From Salipiger profundus (GTDB lineage: Bacteria; Pseudomonadota; Alphaproteobacteria; Rhodobacterales; Rhodobacteraceae), in contig NZ_CP014796.1 in assembly GCF_001969385.1 (NCBI RefSeq), positions 1,381,501-1,445,500 on the forward strand: a stretch of 64,000 bases of DNA, written 5' to 3'. Each line of letters begins with the position of its first letter. Position 1 is the stretch's first letter. A program made the position numbers and the translations under genes. Below are positions 52,836 to 61,490 of the stretch, piece by piece. The notes beneath the pieces are model-generated. The model was not told the origin of the DNA and ran no database searches. It worked only from the letters and a program-made list of their open reading frames with translations.

Positions 52836-54667
52836 CGCTTTCCGATATCATCGACCCCTTCGCCCGCGCCCAGACCCCGCCGCCGCGGACGCTTGGCCGC
52901 TTCATGGGCTGGGCGTTGCGCGGCGCATGGCCTGTGCTGATCCCGGCGGCGCTGTTCTCGATCCTCGGCGGCATCACCGAGGTGATCGCCGCGAAGCTGC
53001 TCGGCGACGCCATCGACCGCGCGCTCGGCAGCGAGGCGTCGCAGATCTTTGGCGAACACGGGCTGTTCCTGATCCTCTGCGTGGCCTTCTTCATCCTGCT
53101 GCGGCCGGCGATCCTCGGGCTTTCGGCCTATGCGCAGTCGGTGATGATGCAGCCGAACGTGTTCAACCTGATCCTGAGCCGCGTGCACCGCTACACGCTT
53201 GGCCATTCCGTGACCTTCTTCGACAACGACTTCGCCGGGCGGATCTCGCAGAAGGAGATGCAGACCGCGCGGGCAATGAACGACGTTGTGACCGAGCTCG
53301 TGCACTCGGTGCTCTTCGCGCTGGCCTCGGTGGTGGGCTCGGTGATGCTTCTGGGCGCGGTCGACTGGCGCATCGCCGGCGGTCTGGTGGTCTGGATCGT
53401 GGCCTACGCGCTGCTGATCCGGCATTTCATGCCGAAGATCCGGTCGCGCTCCAAGGCGCGGGCGGCGGCGCGGGCGATGGTGACCGGGCAGCTCGTCGAC
53501 ACGGTGACCAACATCAAGACCGTGAAGCTCTTTGCCCATGACGAGTTCGAGGACCAGGCCGCGCTGGGGGCCATGGGCACCTACCGCGACCGCTTCATCG
53601 CCTTCGGGCATGTCTCGGCCGCGTTCCGCTTCTGGCTGATGGCGCTGGCCGGCACGCTGCCGGTGCTGCTGATCGGTGGCGCGCTGTTCTACTGGTCGGT
53701 CGGGCTGGTGAGCGCGGGCGACATCGCCGCCACCGGCGCGGTGGCCCTGCGGCTGGCGCAGATGACCGGCTGGGTCAGCTTCACGCTCATGGGCATGTAT
53801 GCCAACGTCGGCGAGATCGAGGACGGCATCCGCACCATCACGCCGGCGCACACGCTGCTCGATGCGCAGGACGCCGCGCCGCTCGAGGTGACCGATGGCC
53901 GGATCGAGTTCCGCGACGTGGGCTTTGCCTATGGCCGCGAGACCGGGGGCGTCGAGCATATCGCGCTCGACATCGCGCCGGGCGAGAAGGTCGGCGTGGT
54001 CGGTGCCTCGGGGGCGGGGAAATCGACGATGGTGGCCCTGCTGCTGCGGCTCTACGACACCGAGAAGGGCGGCATCTACATCGACGGTCAGAACATCTCT
54101 GACGTGACGCAGGAGAGCCTGCGCAAGCAGATCGGCATGGTCACGCAGGAAACGGCCATGTTCAACCGCTCGGCGCTGGACAACATCCGCTACGGTCGCC
54201 CCGGTGCCACGATGGACGAGGTCATCGCCGCCGCCGAAAAGGCCGAGGCGCATGAGTTCATCCTCGAGCTCGAGGACCACATGGGACGGCAGGGATACGA
54301 CGCGCACCTTGGCGAACGCGGCGTGAAGCTGTCGGGCGGACAGCGTCAGCGCATCGCGCTGGCGCGTGCCATCCTCAAGGACGCGCCGATCCTCGTGCTC
54401 GACGAGGCGACGTCGGCGCTTGATTCCGAGGTCGAGGCCTCGATCCAGTCGGCGCTGGAGCGGGTGATGGAGGGAAAGACCGTGATGGCCATCGCGCACC
54501 GCCTGTCGACCCTGTCCGAGATGGACCGGATCATCGTGCTGGATCAGGGTCACATCGCCGAGCAGGGCACCCATGATGCGCTGCTGGCGCAGAACGGGCT
54601 CTACGCGCGCTACTGGTCGCACCAGTCCGGCGGCTTCATGTCGCCCGAGAGCGAGGCCGCAGAGTAG
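52832..54667 (+). CDS. ABC exporter, fused membrane and ATPase domains (second of pair)
   Basis: 611 aa. Start ATG 52832 overlaps the upstream ABC stop by 4 bp. Six-helix domain (about 30-320) and NBD with Walker A GASGAGKST (about 391), LSGGQRQRIALAR, ILVLDEATSALDSE and AIAHRLST. Both NBDs of the pair keep intact catalytic residues, so ATP hydrolysis would be symmetrical. The C-terminal tail QSGGFMSPESEAAE closely matches the first subunit's tail (QSGGFMDPDTEAAE), consistent with tandem duplication. Confidence 0.9.
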   Translation: MTLSDIIDPFARAQTPPPRTLGRFMGWALRGAWPVLIPAALFSILGGITEVIAAKLLGDAIDRALGSEASQIFGEHGLFLILCVAFFILLRPAILGLSAYAQSVMMQPNVFNLILSRVHRYTLGHSVTFFDNDFAGRISQKEMQTARAMNDVVTELVHSVLFALASVVGSVMLLGAVDWRIAGGLVVWIVAYALLIRHFMPKIRSRSKARAAARAMVTGQLVDTVTNIKTVKLFAHDEFEDQAALGAMGTYRDRFIAFGHVSAAFRFWLMALAGTLPVLLIGGALFYWSVGLVSAGDIAATGAVALRLAQMTGWVSFTLMGMYANVGEIEDGIRTITPAHTLLDAQDAAPLEVTDGRIEFRDVGFAYGRETGGVEHIALDIAPGEKVGVVGASGAGKSTMVALLLRLYDTEKGGIYIDGQNISDVTQESLRKQIGMVTQETAMFNRSALDNIRYGRPGATMDEVIAAAEKAEAHEFILELEDHMGRQGYDAHLGERGVKLSGGQRQRIALARAILKDAPILVLDEATSALDSEVEASIQSALERVMEGKTVMAIAHRLSTLSEMDRIIVLDQGHIAEQGTHDALLAQNGLYARYWSHQSGGFMSPESEAAE

Positions 54668-54717
54668 CGGCAGAGTAGGGCTTGCCAGAATGTGCCCATG
54701 CAGGGCATGAGCGGCGC

Positions 54718-55941
54718 ATGAAACAGGTCACGATCGAACGGCTGGGGCACCAGGGGGACGGCATCGCGCCGGGCCCCGTCTTCGTCCCCGGCGCCCTTCC
54801 CGGCGAAACCGTCGAGGGCGAGGTTGAAAGCGGCGTCATGCAGGCGCCGCGCATCGTCACGCCGTCGGAGATGCGGGTGCGCGCGCCCTGCCGTCACGCG
54901 AAAAGCTGCGGCGGTTGCCAGTTGCAGCACGCGCGCGACGATTTCGTCGTGGACTGGAAGCAGGACGTCGTCCGGCAGGCGCTGGCCGCGCACGGGCTCT
55001 CCTGCGACTTCCGGCCCTGCGCCACGTCGAAGCCGCAGAGCCGTCGTCGCGCCGCCTTTTCCGCGCGGCGCACCAAGAAAGGCGCGCTGGCGGGCTTCCA
55101 CATGAAAGGCTCGGACGTGGTGGTCTCGGTCCCGGACTGCCTGCTCGTCGATCCGAAGCTCGCCGCGGCGCTGCCGCTGGTCGAGGCGCTCGCCGTGCTT
55201 GGCGCAAGCCGCAAGGGCGAATTGTCGGTGCTGGTCACGGTGAGCCTCTCGGGGCTCGACGTGTCGGTGAAGGGCGGCAAGCCGCTCGACGCGCAGTTGC
55301 AGGCCGACCTTGCCGATCTTGCCCGCGAGCATGGCGTCGCACGCGTGGCCTGGGGCGAGGACGTGGCACTGACCCGGCTGCCGCCGCTGCAACGCATGGG
55401 CCGTGCCGACGTGGTGCCGCCGCCCGGAGCGTTCCTCCAGGCCACCCCCGAGGGCGAGGCGGCGCTGCTCGCCGACGTGCGCGAGGCCGTGGCCGGTGCG
55501 GCGCGCATCGTCGATCTCTTCGCCGGGTGCGGCACCTTCGCGCTGCCGCTGGCCGAGGACGCGCGGGTGCACGCGGTCGAGGGCGACCGGGCGATGACCG
55601 CCGCGCTCGACAAGGGCTGGCGCATGGCCGAGGGGCTGAAGCAGGTGACCAGCGAGTCGCGCGATCTCTTCCGCAATCCGCTGCTGCCCGACGAGCTCGA
55701 GCGGTTCGACGCCGCGGTCATCGACCCGCCGCGCGCCGGGGCCGAGGCGCAGGTTTCCGAGCTGGCCCGCGCCGGTGTCGAACGCATCGCCTATGTCTCG
55801 TGCAACCCGGTGAGCTTTGCCCGCGATGCGGCAACGCTCGAGGCGTCGGGTTACACGCTCGAATGGCTGCGGGTGGTGGACCAGTTCCGCTGGTCGACCC
55901 ACATCGAGCTGGTGGCCTTCCTGCGCCGCGTCGACCGGTAA
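54718..55941 (+). CDS. TrmA/RumA-family 23S rRNA or tRNA uracil-5 methyltransferase
   Basis: 407 aa from ATG 54718. TRAM-like N-terminus, [4Fe-4S] ligands in CRHAKSCGGCQLQH (Cys58, Cys64, Cys67) and a later cysteine (about 141), SAM motif DLFAGCGTFALPL, and the C-terminal catalytic Cys near 362 in YVSCNPVSFARD. Methylates uracil C5; RlmC/RlmD/TrmA cannot be separated without alignment. It follows the ABC genes by 50 bp. Confidence 0.9.
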   Translation: MKQVTIERLGHQGDGIAPGPVFVPGALPGETVEGEVESGVMQAPRIVTPSEMRVRAPCRHAKSCGGCQLQHARDDFVVDWKQDVVRQALAAHGLSCDFRPCATSKPQSRRRAAFSARRTKKGALAGFHMKGSDVVVSVPDCLLVDPKLAAALPLVEALAVLGASRKGELSVLVTVSLSGLDVSVKGGKPLDAQLQADLADLAREHGVARVAWGEDVALTRLPPLQRMGRADVVPPPGAFLQATPEGEAALLADVREAVAGAARIVDLFAGCGTFALPLAEDARVHAVEGDRAMTAALDKGWRMAEGLKQVTSESRDLFRNPLLPDELERFDAAVIDPPRAGAEAQVSELARAGVERIAYVSCNPVSFARDAATLEASGYTLEWLRVVDQFRWSTHIELVAFLRRVDR

Positions 55942-56039
55942 AATCTCGCGCGGGAGGCTTATCCCTCGCTATTCCGATGCCGCGAAATGGGCTATGATGA
56001 AGCCGCAGAAAAAAACCGACAAGAACAACGAGCGGACAG

Positions 56040-56534
56040 ATGCGGTTTCTCAGGCTGATTCTCATCCTCGCCCTGGCGAGCGGTGTCGCTGCGTGCAGCA
56101 GCAAGTTCAAGACATACCACGGCCCCGAGGTCACCCATGTGGTGGTGCAGAAGAGCGCGCGGCGGCTCTACCTGCTGCACCACGACAAGGTGCTCGAAGC
56201 CTACGATATCGGGCTTGGTTTCTCGCCCGCGGGCGACAAGAAGATCGAGGGGGACGGCAAGACGCCGGAGGGGATGTATTTCATCGACCGGCGCAACCCG
56301 AACTCGAACTTCCACCTGAGCGTCGGGATTTCCTATCCGAACCCGGTGGATCGGGCCGAAGCGGCGGACCTGGGGAAAAGCCCCGGCGGCGACATCTTCA
56401 TTCACGGGCGTCCGTGGAAGAACCGCAAGGGCGGGCGCGACTGGACGGCGGGATGTATCGCCGTGACCAACCGCGAGATGGAAGACATCTACGCCATGGT
56501 GCGCGACGGGACGCCGATCACGATCCGTCCGTGA
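56040..56534 (+). CDS. YkuD-type L,D-transpeptidase lipoprotein
   Basis: 164 aa. Lipobox GVAAC (Cys19). YkuD domain with IHGRPWKNRKGGRDWTAGC (His122, catalytic Cys139), forming 3-3 peptidoglycan cross-links or attaching proteins. YDIGLGFSPAGDKKIEGDGK-type stretch precedes. Convergent with the CAP-domain gene (20-bp gap). A second L,D-transpeptidase lies 0.8 kb further on. Confidence 0.88.
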   Translation: MRFLRLILILALASGVAACSSKFKTYHGPEVTHVVVQKSARRLYLLHHDKVLEAYDIGLGFSPAGDKKIEGDGKTPEGMYFIDRRNPNSNFHLSVGISYPNPVDRAEAADLGKSPGGDIFIHGRPWKNRKGGRDWTAGCIAVTNREMEDIYAMVRDGTPITIRP

Positions 56535-56553
56535 CCGGCGTCGGGCGCGTCGA

Positions 56554-57138
56554 TCAGGATGCGCCCGCGCTTGTCGAGCCGGCCGAGGCGATCGGGCCGC
56601 TTCCGGGCGTCGGCGCTAGACCTGGTGCGCCGGTCACTAGCGTCCACCAGATCTTGCCGTTGTTCTCCTGGTACCAGGCAAAGCCCATCTCGCGCGCGGC
56701 CGGGTCGAGGATCACGTCGCGGGTGGGGGCATCCTCCATCCACGCGGCCAGCGTCTCGAGCTCTGTCTCGTAGGTCTCGGAGATGTTCTCGCCGACGAGC
56801 CGGCCCGAATAGCCGACGCGGCGCACCCGGTCGATCGGCGAGGAGCCGTCCGAGCCGAAGTGCCAAGGGCGGTTCTGAACGGACATGTCGCGCGAATGGG
56901 TCGCGGCGGCGGCGTTCAACTTGGCGTTGAGTGTCAGCGGCGACACGCCACGCGCCTGGCGCAGGGCGTTGACCGAATCGAGCATGCTGTACTCGATCTC
57001 GGCGCTCGATCCCGACGGGATGCGGTATGCGCGGGGCAGCGGCTTGCCATCCGGGCCGAGAGCGGGCGGCGCGGTGGTCGCCCCGCATGAGGCAACGACA
57101 AGCGCTGCGGCAACCGTAAGGAACGAACGTCTGAGCAT
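56554..57138 (-). CDS. CAP/SCP-domain lipoprotein
   Basis: 194 aa from ATG 57138. Lipobox VASC (Cys18). CAP-superfamily core (VNALRQARGVSPLTLNAKL; HSRDMSVQNRPWHFGSDGSS; GENISETYETELE) with the two histidines typical of CAP proteins. Bacterial CAP proteins are secreted and mostly uncharacterised; some bind sterol or lipid. Positioned between two L,D-transpeptidase genes. Confidence 0.88.
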   Translation of the reverse strand: MLRRSFLTVAAALVVASCGATTAPPALGPDGKPLPRAYRIPSGSSAEIEYSMLDSVNALRQARGVSPLTLNAKLNAAAATHSRDMSVQNRPWHFGSDGSSPIDRVRRVGYSGRLVGENISETYETELETLAAWMEDAPTRDVILDPAAREMGFAWYQENNGKIWWTLVTGAPGLAPTPGSGPIASAGSTSAGAS

Positions 57139-57350
57139 TTTCCTGACTGTATCCTGATATGTCGTTGCGATTTCGACTGAAGTACCTTGCCGCACGTGTC
57201 TGTTCAAACCCACAACCCCGTGAGGCAGCGCTCTCACCGGTGTTTGACTTGTGACTGATGCTTTACGGCCATATGCTGAAAACGGTATTTCCGCCAGAAA
57301 CTGGACTCCCTGACCGGGAGAATTCGCTGGATCTCAGAGGAACATGAACC

Positions 57351-57941
57351 ATGGCCAAGACAGGTTTTGATCGCCGCGCCTTTCTTGCAGGGGGCGCCGC
57401 GCTTCTCGGAACGCCCGCGCTCGCGCAGGGAATGAACGCAAACGAAACCGTCGAGATCGAGCGGAACGTCTCGTCGGTGATACGCCGCAACGTGTCGAGC
57501 TTCCGCACGATGGACTGGCAGCCGTACTTCGACTCGCTCAACAATGGCGCGATCCTGGTCGACATCGACTCGCGTGCGCTGCACTTCTGGGAGCAGAACG
57601 GCGCCTACCATCTCTACCCGTGCTCGGTGCCGCTGACCGAGGATCTTACACGCCGTGGCCGCACCCGTGTCGTGCTCAAGGATCCCGAGCCCGACTGGCG
57701 GCCGACGCCCTCGATGAAAGAGCGCAACCCGGAGTGGCCCGACTACGTCGGCCCCGGCCCGGACAACCCGCTTGGCACCCGCGCCATGCACCTCAGCTGG
57801 ACCTACTACCGGATCCACGGCACCCACGACACGCGCAAGATCGGGCGCCGCTCTTCGAACGGGTGCATCGGTCTCTACAACGAGCACATAGAGGCACTTT
57901 ACGACATGTCGAAAGTCGGCACGCAGGTGTTGCTTATTTGA
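57351..57941 (+). CDS. TAT-exported L,D-transpeptidase (YkuD)
   Basis: 196 aa. Twin-arginine signal (DRRAFLAGGAALLGTPALAQ), then YkuD domain with RIHGTHDTRKIGRRSSNGC (His156, catalytic Cys172). RAMHLSWTYYRIHG is characteristic. AGAGGA lies about 10 bp upstream of the ATG, and an upstream TTGTGA-N17-TATGCT (57249-57277) is a weak promoter candidate. Two such enzymes in 2 kb suggests redundancy or specialised roles in envelope cross-linking. Confidence 0.9.
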   Translation: MAKTGFDRRAFLAGGAALLGTPALAQGMNANETVEIERNVSSVIRRNVSSFRTMDWQPYFDSLNNGAILVDIDSRALHFWEQNGAYHLYPCSVPLTEDLTRRGRTRVVLKDPEPDWRPTPSMKERNPEWPDYVGPGPDNPLGTRAMHLSWTYYRIHGTHDTRKIGRRSSNGCIGLYNEHIEALYDMSKVGTQVLLI

Positions 57942-58084
57942 CGAAAGCGTTGTGGCGGCGCGACACCCCAAGGCGAGTCTCGTTGCAATCGGGGCAAATT
58001 GTTGCTTAGACAGACTCACGAGGTAAGTCTTGGGTGCTTGACACGGAAAATCTCTCCGCGTCAGGCGATTATCTGGAGGATAAC

Positions 58085-58279
58085 ATGAAAAAACTCGCTC
58101 TCGCCGCCGTGCTCGCCGCCACCGCTTCGACCGCAATGGCCGGTTCCTACGCGAAGGACGACGTGGTCATGGAGCCCGTCGTTGTCGTGGAAGAAGCTCA
58201 GCAAAGCTCGTCGTCCGCCGGCATCCTGATCCCGCTGCTGCTCATCGCAGTGGTGGCAGCTGCCGCTTCGGCCGACTAA
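58085..58279 (+). CDS. Small secreted membrane protein, unknown
   Basis: 64 aa from ATG 58085 with GGAGG 8 bp upstream. A signal peptide (1-19, STAMA/G) is followed by an acidic, valine-rich segment (VVMEPVVVVEEAQQ), a serine linker and a C-terminal transmembrane helix (about 46-61, AGILIPLLLIAVVAAAA). No homology recognised. It has its own strong terminator, and the tidy ribosome binding site argues that it is a real gene rather than chance. Confidence 0.75.
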   Translation: MKKLALAAVLAATASTAMAGSYAKDDVVMEPVVVVEEAQQSSSSAGILIPLLLIAVVAAAASAD

Positions 58280-58303
58280 GCTTCGCGCTTCGGACTGAAC
58301 AGG

Positions 58304-58335
58304 AAAAGGCGGTGCCTCGGCACCGCCTTTTTCTT
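58304..58335. terminator. Intrinsic terminator after the small protein
   Basis: Stem AAAAGGCGGTGC (58304-58315) with GCACCGCCTTTT (58320-58331), CTCG tetraloop, T-rich tail. Bidirectional; also serves the convergent hemH. Confidence 0.9.
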
Positions 58336-58394
58336 TTGCCCGTTGATGTCTCGGGCTGACAGGCGGCCCTCGGGGGCCGCCTGATGGGGTGGTA

Positions 58395-59453
58395 TCAGAC
58401 CCAGCCGCCGAGGTTTTCCTCGATCACGGTGGTCAGCGCATCCACATGCGCGGGCTCGTCGTTGAGGCAGGGGATATAGGTGAACTGCTCGCCGCCGGCA
58501 TGCTCGAAGGCTTCCTTGATTTCCTCGTTGATCTCTTCGAGCGTCTCGATGCAGTCGGCCGAGAAGGCCGGCGCGATCACCGAGATCTTCTTCTTTCCCT
58601 GTTTCGCCAGCTCGGCGACGTGCTCGACCGTGTAGGGCTTGAGCCATTCCTCGGGGCCGAAAACCGACTGGAAAGTGGTGGTGATCTGCGTCTCGTCCCA
58701 GCCGAGCCGCTCGCGCAGAAGGCGAGTCGTCTTCTGGCACTGGCAGTGATACGGATCGCCCTGCCGCAGGTAGCGCTGGGGCATGCCGTGGTAGCTGACC
58801 ACGAGGATGTCGGGCTTGTCCTCGATCCCGGCGTAGCCCCGTTCGACCGACTGGGCGAGCGCCTCGATGTATTTCGGGTGCTCGAAATAGGGGTCCACCA
58901 CGCGCGCCGTGGGCTGCCAGGTCTCTTCCATCAGGGCGCGGAAGAACTGGTCGTTCGCCGTGGCCGAGGTCGCCCCCGCGTATTGCGGATAGAGCGGGAA
59001 GAACAGGATCTTGCGGCAACCGGCCTTCACCATCGTCTCGACCTTGGACTTCGTCGAGGGGTTGCCGTAGCGCATGCAGAAATCGACCATCACCGCGTCG
59101 CCGTGGCGCTCTTTCACCTTGGCGGCGATGGCGGCGGTCTGCTGCTTGGTGATCGTCATCAGGGGGCTTTCGTTCAGCTCCTCGTTCCAGATCGACTTGT
59201 AGGCCTCGCCCGAGGCGAACGGCCGCTTGGTCAGGATGATGCCCTGCAGGATCGGCTGCCATTTCCACTTGGGGTAGTCGATGACGCGCGCGTCCGAGAG
59301 GAACTCGTTCAGGTAGCGCCGCATCGGCCAATAGGAATAATGGTCAGGCGTGCCGAGGTTGGCCAGCAGGACGCCCACCTTGGGCGCGGCGATCTTGGGG
59401 TGGTCCTCGGGCGCGTGTGCCGGCCGCTGGGCAGAGTTGGTGGCGTCGAGCAT
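58395..59453 (-). CDS. hemH: Ferrochelatase
   Basis: 352 aa. Inserts Fe2+ into protoporphyrin IX, last step of heme synthesis. GVLLANLGTPD near residue 27, metal/porphyrin motifs VVSYHGMPQRYLRQGDPYHC with the catalytic histidine, and APAFSADCIETLEEINEE with the acidic pocket. C-terminal end at LGGWV, without the [2Fe-2S] extension of mitochondrial-type enzymes. Terminated by the hairpin at 58304. Confidence 0.96.
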   Translation of the reverse strand: MLDATNSAQRPAHAPEDHPKIAAPKVGVLLANLGTPDHYSYWPMRRYLNEFLSDARVIDYPKWKWQPILQGIILTKRPFASGEAYKSIWNEELNESPLMTITKQQTAAIAAKVKERHGDAVMVDFCMRYGNPSTKSKVETMVKAGCRKILFFPLYPQYAGATSATANDQFFRALMEETWQPTARVVDPYFEHPKYIEALAQSVERGYAGIEDKPDILVVSYHGMPQRYLRQGDPYHCQCQKTTRLLRERLGWDETQITTTFQSVFGPEEWLKPYTVEHVAELAKQGKKKISVIAPAFSADCIETLEEINEEIKEAFEHAGGEQFTYIPCLNDEPAHVDALTTVIEENLGGWV

Positions 59454-59521
59454 GGTCCTGTCGTCCTGTCCTGAACTGTATCCCTGATTGATTTACCTAG
59501 GTATCGCGTCCTTGGAATGAT

Positions 59522-60343
59522 TCAATCGTCCAAAGACGTTTCCCGTGTATTCAGGGCGTCGGCGAGACGTTGCGCCGCAGACCCGGGGCGCAGCGGCTTC
59601 TGCTGGCTCTCGTCGGGGCTCCAGCCGGTGAGCGTGACGATCTCGAAAGACGCGGGCACCCGGCCATCGTCGCCGCCGTAGGTCTCGGCGTAGAGCTCGG
59701 CAGCACGCAGGATCACCGCGCGCCGCGTCGGGTGACGCAGCCGGCCCGTGAGCGCGTTGGTCTCGCCCATGGCGCGCAGGTCGCGCATCAGGTGCAGCGC
59801 CGAGGTGTAGCTTGCATTGATCGGGAAAGAATCGGCCACCGGCAGCGCCAGTCCCGCGCGCTGCAGCAGCGCGCCGAGGTCGCGGATTTCGCCCATCGGA
59901 ACGATGCGCGGCGACAGGCCCCCGGTCACCTCGATCTCGGCCTGCCCGAGGGCGGCGCGGAGCTCCTGCAGGGTCTGACCGCCGAAGCACATGCCGAGGA
60001 ACAGGCCGTCGGAGCGCAGGGCGCGGCGGCTTTGCACGATCTGCCCCACCGGATCGTTCGCCCAGTGCAGCGCCATCGCGTGAATGACAAGGTCATGCGC
60101 ACCCTCGTCCAGCGCGAGGGTCTCGTCGTCGGCCACGATCGTGGCGTCGGGGAAGACCGGCTCCCAGACCTGAGGAAAGGGTGTGATGACGGCCGGCGCC
60201 GTAAAGCTTCTGTTAACCACCATGAGCCGATCCTGCACCTCGTCGCGGGCGGCTTCATGCAGGAAGAGCGCTGGGTCGCGGCTGGCGCGGGCGCGGTGGC
60301 GCAGCAGCGCCGGGCGGTCGGTGAGGGGGGCAGGGCTCGACAT
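59522..60343 (-). CDS. Methyltransferase-like protein (NDUFAF5/BioC-related)
   Basis: 273 aa. Related to NDUFAF5, an assembly factor of complex I: FLHEAARDEVQDRLMVVNRSF at the N-terminus, HDLVIHAMALHWANDPVGQI, and SPRIVPMGEIRDLGALLQRAG are family-typical. The usual SAM-binding glycine loop (after about residue 45) is not recognisable, so a classical methyltransferase role is doubtful. Starts 5 bp from the divergent comF start. Function inferred only from family. Confidence 0.72.
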   Translation of the reverse strand: MSSPAPLTDRPALLRHRARASRDPALFLHEAARDEVQDRLMVVNRSFTAPAVITPFPQVWEPVFPDATIVADDETLALDEGAHDLVIHAMALHWANDPVGQIVQSRRALRSDGLFLGMCFGGQTLQELRAALGQAEIEVTGGLSPRIVPMGEIRDLGALLQRAGLALPVADSFPINASYTSALHLMRDLRAMGETNALTGRLRHPTRRAVILRAAELYAETYGGDDGRVPASFEIVTLTGWSPDESQQKPLRPGSAAQRLADALNTRETSLDD

Positions 60344-60348
60344 GGCGG

Positions 60349-61086
60349 ATGATTAGAATGCTGCGGACGAGTTTGCAAACCTTGCTCCGCGTCGTCTACC
60401 CGCCACGCTGCCTGCTCTGCGGCGGATTGGTGGAAAGCGACTTCGGCCTGTGCGGGACCTGCTGGCGCGACACGCCCTTCCTGTCGGGTCTGGGCTGCGC
60501 CACCTGCGGCACGCCGCTGCCCGGCCAGTCGGACGAGGCCGAGTTCTGCGACGCCTGCCTTGCGATGCCGCCGCCGTGGAGCCAGGGCGCTGCGGCGCTG
60601 CTCTACCGCGACAACGGCCGCAAGCTGGTGCTGCTGCTCAAGCACGCCGACCGTCACGACATCGCGGCGGCGGCCTCGGTCTGGATGGCGCGGCAGGCCC
60701 GGCCGATGCTGCGCGAGGGCATGGTCGCGGTGCCGGTGCCGCTGCATCTGCGGCGGCATTTTTCCCGGCGCTTCAACCAGGCCGCGCTGCTCGCCTCGGG
60801 TCTGGCGCGGGCGCTGGAGATCGGGCACTGCCCCGACGCGCTGCTGCGGGCCCGGCACACGCCCCCGCTCGACGGCAAGAGTCGCGAAGAGCGCTTCGCC
60901 ATGCTCGGCGAGGCGATCCGGCTGTCGCCCGCACGCGCCGCACTGATCCGCGACCGGCCGGTGCTTCTGGTCGATGACGTGATGACCTCGGGCGCGACGC
61001 TTTCGGCGGCGGCGGATGCCTGTCTTGCCGGTGGCGCGAGCGAAGTTTGCGTCTGCGTGCTGGCGCGCGTTGCAAAGGATGCCTAG
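60349..61086 (+). CDS. comF: ComF-family phosphoribosyltransferase-like protein
   Basis: 245 aa from ATG 60349 (alternative ATG 60358). N-terminal zinc-ribbon cysteines (CLLC, CGTC, CATC, CDAC) and C-terminal PRPP-binding VLLVDDVMTSGATL. ComF/GntX proteins support DNA uptake or carbon use in other bacteria. It reads divergently from the methyltransferase-like gene with only 5 bp between the start codons, so the promoter must lie inside that gene. Confidence 0.9.
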   Translation: MIRMLRTSLQTLLRVVYPPRCLLCGGLVESDFGLCGTCWRDTPFLSGLGCATCGTPLPGQSDEAEFCDACLAMPPPWSQGAAALLYRDNGRKLVLLLKHADRHDIAAAASVWMARQARPMLREGMVAVPVPLHLRRHFSRRFNQAALLASGLARALEIGHCPDALLRARHTPPLDGKSREERFAMLGEAIRLSPARAALIRDRPVLLVDDVMTSGATLSAAADACLAGGASEVCVCVLARVAKDA

Positions 61087-61125
61087 ATCCCCTGTGATAC
61101 CTCGAACGTTCAGAAGGGATTGCCG

Positions 61126-61383
61126 ATGCAACCGATCGAAATCTACACCACGCCCTACTGCGGTTTCTGCCATGCCGCCAAGCGGCTGCTGAATTCGAAG
61201 GGCGCCGCGTTCACCGAGATCGACGTGGCGGAAGAGCCTTCGCGCCGGCCCGAGATGGTGCAGCGCGCCAACGGCGGCCGGACGGTGCCGCAGATCTTCG
61301 TGGGGGAAACGCATGTCGGCGGCTGCGACGAGCTTTACGCGCTCGAGCGCGCGGGCAAGCTCGACACGCTGCTGGCCGGCTGA
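61126..61383 (+). CDS. grxC: Glutaredoxin 3
   Basis: 85 aa from ATG 61126 with AAGGG 7 bp upstream. Dithiol active site CGFC (Cys12, Cys15) in YTTPYCGFCHAAKRLL, the cis-Pro TVPQIFV and GGCDELYALERAGKLD. GSH-dependent disulfide reductase. The CPYC of E. coli is replaced by CGFC, which usually alters redox potential. Single gene between comF and the MarR regulator. Confidence 0.94.
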   Translation: MQPIEIYTTPYCGFCHAAKRLLNSKGAAFTEIDVAEEPSRRPEMVQRANGGRTVPQIFVGETHVGGCDELYALERAGKLDTLLAG

Positions 61384-61490
61384 CCGACCACCTCCGATCA
61401 TGGTAACGGTTGACCTCGCGGGGTCTGCCGTTCAGAAAACCCGAACCCCGCTTTACCCCAGCAAACAGACCGAAGATTTCGCGGCCCCGA

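Noticed and set aside
50271..54622. 830- and 665-codon minus-strand frames opposite the ABC exporters
   Set aside because: Arg/His/Gln-rich shadow translations; ABC motifs are intact on the plus strand.
57942..58084. TTGACA at 58038 as promoter of the small secreted protein
   Set aside because: The -35 is perfect, but no acceptable -10 hexamer lies at 16-18 bp; left uncalled.
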